This document shows, in pieces, positions 26,118-33,700 of a stretch of DNA of 62,226 nucleotides; within the stretch, counting starts at the first letter, position 1; each line of letters begins with the position of its first letter. The DNA comes from Pseudarthrobacter oxydans (GTDB lineage: Bacteria; Actinomycetota; Actinomycetes; Actinomycetales; Micrococcaceae). Where the stretch lies: the NCBI RefSeq assembly GCF_013314975.1, contig NZ_JABTYH010000030.1, forward strand, positions 1-62,226, read 5' to 3'. Both the position numbers and the translations under genes were made by a program. The notes beneath the pieces were generated by a model. The model searched no databases. It was not told the DNA's origin and saw only the letters and a list, made by a program, of their open reading frames with translations.

Positions 26118-26127
26118 CTGTTTCGTG

Positions 26128-26625
26128 TCAGCCGATGACAAGTTCGGTCACCCGCCACACCTGTTTGCTCCGCTCCAGCCGGACGGCTACCGCACGTGCG
26201 CGCACGTCGTCCACCACCACCGCGCTGCCTTCGTAGACGCCATCGCGGACTTCGCAGACGCGGACGGAGCGGACCGTGGAGTTGCGGTGAAGCCGGGCGA
26301 GCGCCGGATTGCCGGTCCGGGTAATTTCCCGCCTAATCAATGCCGCCCGGTGCTGCAGTGCGGCAAGGCAGCGGGGGTCAAGTCGTCGTGCGAGCTGATG
26401 GATCGGCCTGATGCCGGCGAGGACTTCCATTGCCGCCTGTACTGTGCCGCGGGTGATCGCGCGGACTTCCGCCAGGGGGTCGACCGGGCGCAAAGGTGCC
26501 GGACCTCCGTCGCGGAAAGGCACCGCTGGCGCAGTTGCAGACTGCGCGTGGGATGGCTGGTCCGGCTCTGCTGCTCCGGAAGCAGTCCTGTCCCGAACGG
26601 CATGTAGTGGTGTTGCTGCAGTCAT
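26128..26625 (-). CDS. Rv3235-family protein
   Basis: The 165-residue protein has a low-complexity N-terminal half and a conserved C-terminal domain: VRAITRGTVQAAMEVLAGIRPIHQLARRLDPRCLAALQHRAAL, then VRVCEVRDGVYEGSAVVVDDVRARAVAVRLE and the closing WRVTELVIG. This is the pattern of the actinobacterial Rv3235 family, whose function is unknown; the beta-rich C-terminus ending in a tryptophan strand could bind a partner. ATG 26625 was chosen because AAGGGGAAG lies just ahead; a frame to 26829 would overlap the LysM gene. It runs in the same direction as that gene with a 50-base gap, so both may share a transcript. Confidence 0.78.
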   Translation of the reverse strand: MTAATPLHAVRDRTASGAAEPDQPSHAQSATAPAVPFRDGGPAPLRPVDPLAEVRAITRGTVQAAMEVLAGIRPIHQLARRLDPRCLAALQHRAALIRREITRTGNPALARLHRNSTVRSVRVCEVRDGVYEGSAVVVDDVRARAVAVRLERSKQVWRVTELVIG

Positions 26626-26675
26626 TGGTCTTCCCCTTACTGTGTTGGCATCTGGTCCGGGCTGGGCTAGTGGCG

Positions 26676-27647
26676 TTAAGCCGGCGGCGGCTGAAGAATT
26701 TGCCCCGGAAGCAGGACATCGGGATCCTGTCCGATGACTCCCCGGTTGGCCTCGTACCAGCGGGGCCATTGACGTGCGATGGCCACGTCCGAAACGCCGG
26801 GTCCCAAATGACGGGCCGCTATGTCCCACAGGGTGTCTCCGGCGTGGACGGTGACAGCCTCGTCCCGGTGGCCTGCATCCCCTTCAGCGGCACGGTGGGC
26901 CGGAGCCGCGAGCATTCCCGGGTCTGTGACAGGTATGGCAGGCTGCCAGCCGGGGTGGAAGGTTGACGGGGGAGTTGCTGCCGGCGCTCCAGCCGGTTCC
27001 GGTAGAGGGGCCTGTTCCGGTGCGGTGGACGGCTCCGGTTCAGCGGCCTTTTCCGGTGCGGTGGCGTTTTCCGGTGCGGTGGTCAGCGGCACACCGCTGG
27101 TCCGCGGGGTATGGCCCTGAGTAGGGGCTGCGCCGGGTGTGCCCGCTTCCCCTCCTGGGGGTCCTTCGGTGGCAGCGACGGCAGGAGCCGAGGAGGATTG
27201 TCTTTGCGTCGGAGCCCATTCAGGCCCCGGGCCGGTGACTGCGGCATGGGCTGCCGGTCCAGCCAGAAGGTGGACGGACAGTGTGCCCAGTACCAGCCTC
27301 TGCATGAACGCGGGCGAAAGCCTGCGGGTGGCTGCTGCGGCGCGGGGACGGCCCTTCCGCTCAAGAATGGCCGTGACGGCAGCGGCTGCCAGTGACAGGA
27401 TCCACCACGCCACAATGCCTGCGCCGGCAGCAGCTGCGGCTACTCCGAGGAGTTCCTCGACTCCCGCTTCCTGTTTCCGGGCGGAAGCGTCCCCCAGCTG
27501 CCTAAGGAGGCCTGACCCGATGAAGCAAAGAGTAAGGCCCAGGAGCAGCACACCCAGCGCTGTCAGGAGGTCAGCGGGCCGTCCGGCAGCCTCTGCCTCG
27601 GCACTATCCGCCTCGTTTGATGTAGTTTGATGCAGTTTGGTTTGCAT
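26676..27647 (-). CDS. Membrane-anchored LysM-domain protein
   Basis: The 323-residue protein has two membrane helices near the N-terminus (LLTALGVLLLGLTLCFIGSG; AAAAGAGIVAWWILSLAAAAVTAIL) and a third hydrophobic segment (LGTLSVHLLAGPAAHA) that resembles an internal signal with an AHA-A end. A long Ala/Pro/Glu/Thr-rich linker follows, and a single C-terminal LysM domain (VTVHAGDTLWDIAARHLGPG to LLPGQILQPPP, about residues 262-320). LysM usually binds peptidoglycan or other GlcNAc polymers, so the domain is probably outside the membrane with the linker spanning the wall. ATG 27647 was chosen over a longer frame that would cross the divergent promoter. No hydrolase domain is present. Confidence 0.8.
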   Translation of the reverse strand: MQTKLHQTTSNEADSAEAEAAGRPADLLTALGVLLLGLTLCFIGSGLLRQLGDASARKQEAGVEELLGVAAAAAGAGIVAWWILSLAAAAVTAILERKGRPRAAAATRRLSPAFMQRLVLGTLSVHLLAGPAAHAAVTGPGPEWAPTQRQSSSAPAVAATEGPPGGEAGTPGAAPTQGHTPRTSGVPLTTAPENATAPEKAAEPEPSTAPEQAPLPEPAGAPAATPPSTFHPGWQPAIPVTDPGMLAAPAHRAAEGDAGHRDEAVTVHAGDTLWDIAARHLGPGVSDVAIARQWPRWYEANRGVIGQDPDVLLPGQILQPPPA

Positions 27648-27708
27648 AAACCCAGTTTGCGGTCGATGATCGAGATTTGTCCATACGCTGGAGAGATGTT
27701 TCTTCGGG

Positions 27709-27737
27709 TTGACCGCTCTCCTGCGCCGCCCTAGTCT
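27709..27737 (+). promoter_or_regulatory. Sigma-70-type promoter giving a leaderless mRNA
   Basis: TTGACC (27709-27714) and TAGTCT (27732-27737) are separated by exactly 17 bases, and the ATG at 27744 follows six bases after the -10 box. Transcription should start at or beside the ATG. This is the best-matching promoter seen in the window. Confidence 0.6.
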
Positions 27738-27743
27738 GGCGCA

Positions 27744-28316
27744 ATGCGCTGGGATTCCCTTTTCAACGACATGGAAAGCCAATTTGCTGAGTCGGAGCGG
27801 TTGGCGCTTGATGCCGAAATCAATGAGCGCACCCGGGCTGAGATGGTCACTGCAGAGCTCGCGGACAGGCTGCGGGGCGCGCTTCGCTGCCGGCTCGCCG
27901 CTCATCTCGACTGCGGGGAAGTTTTCCGGGGCACACTGAGCCATGCAGGCGCGGATGCCCTTGTGCTGGACGAGGAGCAGCACCAGGTTCTTATTCCGTA
28001 CGCATCGGTCACGTGGTACGAAGGGCTGGGCCGGATGGCGGTGGCAGAGCCGTCACAGGTGCGCAGGGGTATTGGACTTGCCCACGCTTTGCGCGGTCTC
28101 GCGAGGGACCGCGCCGAACTGTCCCTAACACTAAGGGGGCAGGGTTCCGGGCCTGTCAGACTCACGGGAGTGATTGACAGGGTGGGGAAGGACCACCTGG
28201 ACCTGGCCGTCTACACTCCAGGGGAGTCCCGCCGCAGTAGCCAGGTCAACCAGGTATCTGTCATCCCCTTCGCGTCCCTGGCAGCCATCAGGTCCAGGCG
28301 GTCCGGCGAACTTTAG
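27744..28316 (+). CDS. Conserved actinobacterial protein of unknown function with an internal duplication
   Basis: I do not recognise a named family. The 190-residue product has an acidic helical start (MRWDSLFNDMESQFAESERLALDAEINERTRAEM split over one long helix) and then two similar beta-rich segments: GTLSHAGADALVLD..QVLIPYASVTWYEG (about residues 63-95) and GVIDRVGKDHLDLA..NQVSVIPFASLAAI (about 142-184). Each looks like a small SH3- or Sm-like barrel. No membrane segment or catalytic motif is visible. The start is supported by the promoter directly upstream. It is divergent from the LysM gene and convergent with the small HTH gene 40 bases downstream. Confidence 0.7.
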   Translation: MRWDSLFNDMESQFAESERLALDAEINERTRAEMVTAELADRLRGALRCRLAAHLDCGEVFRGTLSHAGADALVLDEEQHQVLIPYASVTWYEGLGRMAVAEPSQVRRGIGLAHALRGLARDRAELSLTLRGQGSGPVRLTGVIDRVGKDHLDLAVYTPGESRRSSQVNQVSVIPFASLAAIRSRRSGEL

Positions 28317-28356
28317 TGGCCTTATCCGCTGGGCTGGTGAAGAAACAACGCGGGCT

Positions 28357-28572
28357 TCAGACGGACTTGGACTTCGACTCCTGGATCATCCGGCTTGCCT
28401 CGGCGTAGCGCTCCTCGATGTATTGTTCGAGCATCTTCTCTTCCACGCGCCACTGACCCCTTCCGCCAACCTGGATGGCTTTCAGTTCACCACTGCGGAC
28501 CAGTGCGTACGCCGCCGGAGAATTGATCTGGAGCTGCTCGGCGACATCTGCGAGCGTAAGGAACCTGGGCAT
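28357..28572 (-). CDS. Small excisionase/MerR-type helix-turn-helix protein
   Basis: This 71-residue protein is a single winged-helix DNA-binding domain of the excisionase/MerR group: MPRFLTLADVAEQLQINSPAAYALVRSGELKAI split as an N-terminal helix-turn-helix, then a wing (QVGGRGQWRVEE) and a C-terminal helix with a Lys/Ser tail. Similar small proteins in actinobacteria include developmental regulators such as BldC, but the identity here is only at fold level. No integrase or phage gene is near, so a host regulator is more likely than a true excisionase. ATG 28572 has a short GGAAG upstream. It is divergent from the SAF-domain gene. Confidence 0.82.
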   Translation of the reverse strand: MPRFLTLADVAEQLQINSPAAYALVRSGELKAIQVGGRGQWRVEEKMLEQYIEERYAEASRMIQESKSKSV

Positions 28573-28610
28573 GCTTCCATTTTGCCATCGAATGGACGCA
28601 GGTGCTGCCG

Positions 28611-28619
28611 TTATCCACA
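28611..28619 (+). other. Perfect DnaA box TTATCCACA
   Basis: The nine bases match the classical DnaA box exactly. It lies in the 148-base divergent gap between the small HTH gene and the SAF-domain gene, 39 bases upstream of the HTH start. No cluster of boxes is present. Confidence 0.4.
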
Positions 28620-28720
28620 GTTTGGCGTGGTTTGCAGTGATGACTTTTGTTCCTGCTTCCCGCCGGTAACAATGAGGGTGACACGGCGAGCAGGGCCGGC
28701 TTACAGGGGGAGAAGACGAG

Positions 28721-29365
28721 ATGGTGCCTGAAGTATCTGCCACAGCGGCAAGGCTGAAGCGGCCGTCCTGGAAGGATCCCCGGCTGCTGGCGGGTATCCT
28801 CCTGGTCCTGGTTTCCGTGGCTGGTGTGGTTTTCCTCGTCGGCAGCGCGGACCGGACAACGGAAGTTTTCGCAGCACGGGACGGTATCGCTGTCGGGGAG
28901 CGGCTGACCGAGGAAAATGTGGTGCGCGCGAAGGTGCGCCTGGGTGACACGGAGAGCCAGTACATCACGGCGGAGTCGGGGCTCCCTGAGGGCGTCGTGG
29001 CGGTTCAGCGGATCGGAAGGGACCAGCTGGTTCCCCGTGCCAGCCTTGGCGCGGTGGATGAACTCGACCGAAAGCCGGTAGCGCTCTCCATCGATGAAAC
29101 CCTCCCGGCGCAGGCAGTAGCAGGAGCCAGGGTGGACGTCTGGGTTGCCCAGCCGGACGCCCGCAACGGTTTCAGCGAGCCGAAGCTCCTCCTGTCAGGT
29201 GCAGAGATCGCGGAGGTGACGGCCGGCTCAACGGCACTGGGGTCGTCGAAGAAAACCGTCCTGATGGTGCTGGTGGAGGACAGCCACATGCCTGCGCTGC
29301 TGGGGGCCCAAGCCAACGGGGCGAAGATCGCGGTGGTCTGGAACCCGGGCGGCGGCGCCAAATGA
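28721..29365 (+). CDS. SAF-domain membrane protein (CpaB-like)
   Basis: The 214-residue protein has one N-terminal membrane helix (LLAGILLVLVSVAGVVFLVG) and an extracytoplasmic SAF domain: TEVFAARDGIAVGERLTEENVVRAKV, then VAVQRIGRDQLVPRASL. This arrangement is that of CpaB, which in Flp/Tad pili sits at the cell envelope and helps pilus assembly. The C-terminal part (VDVWVAQPDA, VLMVLVEDSHMPALL) is also CpaB-like. ATG 28721 has GGGGAGAAGACGAG ahead. It overlaps the following CpaE-like gene by four bases. No other Tad gene (cpaF, tadB, tadC, flp) is in the window, so its partner system is unknown. Confidence 0.82.
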   Translation: MVPEVSATAARLKRPSWKDPRLLAGILLVLVSVAGVVFLVGSADRTTEVFAARDGIAVGERLTEENVVRAKVRLGDTESQYITAESGLPEGVVAVQRIGRDQLVPRASLGAVDELDRKPVALSIDETLPAQAVAGARVDVWVAQPDARNGFSEPKLLLSGAEIAEVTAGSTALGSSKKTVLMVLVEDSHMPALLGAQANGAKIAVVWNPGGGAK

Positions 29366-30669
29366 GTATTCCGGTGGTCACCGTTGGCCAGAGCCGGGAA
29401 GATCTGGTCGGAGGGCTGGAACGGCTGCACGGGCCGGTCACCGTGGTCAGGAGGTGTACGGAACTTCCCGAACTTCTTGCCGCATGCCAAAGCGGGCTAG
29501 CGCGGGCGGCGGTCGTAGCGGAAGGGTCCGAAGGGCTGACGTCCTCGCTGGTGGACCGGCTCTCAGCTGTTGGAGTGGCCATTGTTGCCTTGACGGACAA
29601 CGCCGATGAAGCGGCGAGGCTGCGGGCGATAGGGGTAGCTTCCGCGGTGACCGGCGTGGAGTCCGCTGTTCTGTCGGACCGGATTGCCGAGGCCGTGTCC
29701 CAACTGTCGGGATCGGGACCACGCACTGCCCCCAGGAGCAGTCCGGCCGATCCGGGCGAAGCGCTGAAGCCGGTCCCGGATGAGCCGTCTCCCGGCCCGG
29801 ATGAACCCGGGCCGGGGAGGATCATTGCTGTCTGGGGTCCTGCTGGGGCGCCCGGCCGGACCACCCTGGCTGCAAACATGGCAGGCGAGCTGGCGGCGGA
29901 TGGGAAAAGAGTGATTCTTGTCGACGCTGACAGCTATGGCGCCAGCATTGCAGCCGTGCTCGGGCTCCTCGATGAATCCGCTGGACTGGCGCAGGCCTGC
30001 CGCCTCGCGGACCAGGGCCTGCTGGATCGGCAGGCCCTGGAGAAGATTGCAGCCCCGGTGGCCACCAAGTCCGGTACTTTCAGGGTGCTCACGGGCATCA
30101 CCCGCGCGGACCGCTGGACGGAACTTCGCGCCTCAGCCCTCGCGCTCGTCCTTGACCGCGCACGGGACATAGCTGAAATGGTGGTGGTGGATGCCGGGTT
30201 TTGCCTTGAAGCGGATGAGGAGATCAGCTTCGACACGATGGCGCCGCGCCGGAACGCGGCAACGCTGCGGTCCCTGGAGCTGGCCGACACGGTTTACGCG
30301 GTCGGCGCAGCAGATCCGGTCGGGGTTCCACGGCTGGTGCGCGGTCTCGCCGAACTGGAAGAGGCTGTTCCCGGTGTTTCGCCCATTGTCGTCCTGAACA
30401 GGGTGCGTGCTTCCGCCGTGGGCAGGGGGCCGGAACGCCAGTTGAGGGACGCGTGGGAACGGTATGGCCCGGCGTCCGCACTGAAAGGGTTCCTGCCCCA
30501 CGACGCTGCCGCTGCGGACGCGGCCCTCCTCGGAGGCTCACTCCTGCTCGAAGCTGCCCCCGATTCCCCGCTCCGCCACGCCATCCGGGAACTCGTTTGT
30601 GCACCCGCCCAACAAAAAAGAAAATCCTCTGTCTTTTCTTCCACAGCAAGGCGCCGGGTGAAGGACTAG
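29362..30669 (+). CDS. CpaE/MinD-like P-loop protein with degenerate Walker A
   Basis: The 435-residue protein has a receiver-like N-terminal region (about residues 1-118), a Pro-rich linker and a MinD/ParA-type domain. The P-loop reads GPAGAPGRTT (residues 159-168): the Lys of a normal GKT is Arg166, and the signature Lys of the deviant Walker A is Pro160. The Walker A-prime strand VILVDADSYG and the later VVVDAGF are present. CpaE proteins place Tad pilus machinery or bind membranes. Here the ATPase function may be altered or lost. Its ATG overlaps the SAF gene stop (ATGA), so the two are very likely one functional unit. Confidence 0.8.
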   Translation: MSIPVVTVGQSREDLVGGLERLHGPVTVVRRCTELPELLAACQSGLARAAVVAEGSEGLTSSLVDRLSAVGVAIVALTDNADEAARLRAIGVASAVTGVESAVLSDRIAEAVSQLSGSGPRTAPRSSPADPGEALKPVPDEPSPGPDEPGPGRIIAVWGPAGAPGRTTLAANMAGELAADGKRVILVDADSYGASIAAVLGLLDESAGLAQACRLADQGLLDRQALEKIAAPVATKSGTFRVLTGITRADRWTELRASALALVLDRARDIAEMVVVDAGFCLEADEEISFDTMAPRRNAATLRSLELADTVYAVGAADPVGVPRLVRGLAELEEAVPGVSPIVVLNRVRASAVGRGPERQLRDAWERYGPASALKGFLPHDAAAADAALLGGSLLLEAAPDSPLRHAIRELVCAPAQQKRKSSVFSSTARRRVKD

Positions 30670-30726
30670 GCTCGCCATAAGAGCTGCAATGGTGCAGCAA
30701 ATATTTCGTGATGGAGGCGTTTGTCG

Positions 30727-33700
30727 ATGTCGTCTGGATCCAGCGTGGAGGATCAGCCCCTTTCCATTGAAGGCGATGAGAGTTTCATTGGGGACTACTA
30801 CCAGCACCTAGCCGAAGAGGACGCCCGGGCCTACCCGCGGGACGTGCTGGTGGCACGGGCGGACCATCACCGGGACGTTGCCTCGGTCCGGCAAAGGGGC
30901 GAGGCAAAAATCGCCATCATGGACGAGGAAGACAGCAGCGTCGTCTTCGTTGTCACCGATGACATGCCGTTCCTGGTCGATTCCGTGAACGCCGAACTTG
31001 TCCGGCAGCATGCCGCCATCAAGCTGGTAATCCACCCACTGTTCGTGGCGACGCGCAACCGGGAAAGCGGCGAGCTTACAAAGGTCAACAGGGTCCCCGC
31101 GCACCTCGGGATATCCAGCGGTGACACGGCTGCCATGCCCAGCCTTTCGCACCTGATTGCCCAGGGCGAAAATGCCTCCCATATGGAGTCCTGGATCGCC
31201 GTCGAGATTAACCGTGTTTCCAAGGAGGCAAAGGCAGCCCTCCTTGAGGGCCTGGAACGTGTCCTCAAGGATGTCCGCGCCGCTGTCGAGGACTGGCCGA
31301 AGATGCGTCAGAGGGCCATCCAGATTGCTGAAAGCCTGGATCAGATCGCAAACCCTGCACAGATCGCGGAGCTGCGGCAGGCGAAGGACCTTCTGCGTTG
31401 GCTTGACGACGGGAACTTCACGTTCCTTGGCTACCGGGAGTATGACCTGGTGAACGTCGACGGCGAAGACGTGCTGGAACTGCGTGACAACAGCGGCCTG
31501 GGGCTGCTTCGGGATTCTGAGGATTCGCCGCACATCCAGCACCTGACGGATACAGGCCGGAAGAAAGCGCGGGAAAAGCGCGCCCTGGTCATCACCAAGG
31601 CAAATTCCAGGTCAACCGTCCACCGTTCGGCGTACCTGGACTACATCGGGGTCAAGAGCTTCGACGCCGAGGGCAACGTCAATGGGGAGCGCCGCTTCAT
31701 TGGACTCTTTGCCACCAGCGCCTACACCGGCTCCGTCCGGGACATTCCCATCGTGCGGGAAAAGGTGGATGCAGTGCTCAAGAGCGCCGGCTTCCCGCCG
31801 GACTCCCACTCGGGGAAGGACCTGCTGGGGATCCTGGAAACCTACCCCCGGGATGAGCTGTTCCAGATCGAGATCCAGGACCTGGCCGCAACGGCCCTCG
31901 GGATCCAGAAGCTGCAGGAGCGCCGCCGCACCAGGCTCTTCCTCCGGCCGGACATCTACGGAAGGTTCATGTCCGCCGTCGTGTACCTCCCCAGGGACAG
32001 GTACACCACCAACGTCAGGCTCCGCATCGAGCAGGAACTCCGCGAAACGTTCCAGGCTGTTTCCATCGACTACGAGGCCCGCATGACGGAGTCGGCGCTG
32101 GCGCGGCTGTTCTTCCGCATCCGGCTGCCCAAGAATGCGGACTTCAGTGGCGTGAACACCGTGGAACTTGAGAAGCGGCTTGTCCGAGCCGCCCGTTCGT
32201 GGAGCGAAGGCATCGCAGAGGTGCTGCGCGAGAGTCGCGACGTTCCCGAGGCGAAGGAGCTTGCCGCCATCTGGTCCGAGGCATTCCCGGCCAGCTACCG
32301 CGTGGACTACGAAGTGGAGGACGCCCTCGAAGACATTGCGCGCTTCGAGAAGTACGGCGCCGCCGCGGAACGGTCCGAGGGTACTGTGCAGGAGAAGCCC
32401 GGCGTCCACGTCTACCTTCCGGAAGGGGCGGGTGCAACGCTGGAGGAAGACGCACGCGTCAAGCTCTACATGCTTGAACCCAAGAGCCTCAGCCAGATCC
32501 TCCCGTACTTCCATAACCTTGGCCTGGAAGTCCTGGACGAGCGGCCGTTCGAGATTGAGACCGCGGACAGCCGCGACTTCTTCCTGTATGACCTCGGCCT
32601 GAAGTACCCGGCCAAGGTGGATCCGCTCTCAACCGGGCAACTGCTGGCCGATTCCTTCGGCGCGGCAGTCACCGGTGCATCCGAATCGGACAGCTTCGAC
32701 CGGCTGGTCCTGAGGGAAGGCCTGCAATGGAGGCAGGTCACCGTGCTGCGGGCCTATGCGCGGTACATGCGCCAGATGGGCAACACCAACTCGTTTGGGT
32801 TCATGGCAGACACCCTCCTGGCCAACCCGAGGGTTACGAAGGGGCTCAACGCCCTCTTCGCTGCGCGCTTCGACCCGTCCCTGAGCGACGACGAGCGGGC
32901 CGAGGCGCAGGCCTCTGTCCGCAGGGATCTGGATGTTTCCATCGAGAAGGTGGCAACGCTCGACGCCGACAGGGTCCTGCGAACGTTCGTGAACCTGATC
33001 GAGGCTACGCTGCGGACGAATTACTACCAGGACAGGACGCACCTGAGCTTCAAACTCGATCCATCACAGATCGAGGGCCTGCCGTTCCCGCGCCCGATGT
33101 TCGAGATCTGGGTCTACTCGCCGCGCGTCGAGGGTGTCCACCTCCGCTTTGGCAAGGTGGCCCGCGGCGGGCTGCGCTGGTCCGACCGCCGCGAGGATTT
33201 CCGCACCGAGATCCTCGGGCTGGTGAAGGCCCAGACGGTAAAGAATGCGGTCATCGTGCCCACTGGGGCCAAAGGCGGGTTCTTCGCCAAGCAACTGCCG
33301 GACCCCACTGCAGACCGTGCCGCGTGGATGGCGGAAGGAATCGAAAGCTACAAAACCTTTATCAGGGGCCTGCTGGACATCACTGACAACCTGGTCACCG
33401 AGGGTGACAGCGAAAAGCTTGTGCCGCCGTCGGACGTTGTGAGGCATGATGACGCCGATTCCTACCTCGTGGTGGCTGCGGACAAGGGCACCGCGACCTT
33501 CTCGGACATCGCCAACGGACTGGCTGCGGAGTACGGGTTCTGGCTGGGGGACGCGTTCGCGTCCGGCGGCTCCGTGGGGTACGACCACAAGGCTATGGGC
33601 ATCACCGCCCGCGGCGCCTGGGAGTCGGTGAAGCGCCACTTCAGTGAGCTCGACCTGGATACCCAGACCCAGCCGTTCACCGTGGTGGGCGTGGGTGACA

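Noticed and set aside
28357..28572. Excisionase of a mobile element
   Set aside because: The fold is excisionase-like, but there is no integrase, attachment-site repeat or tRNA nearby, so a host regulator is more likely.
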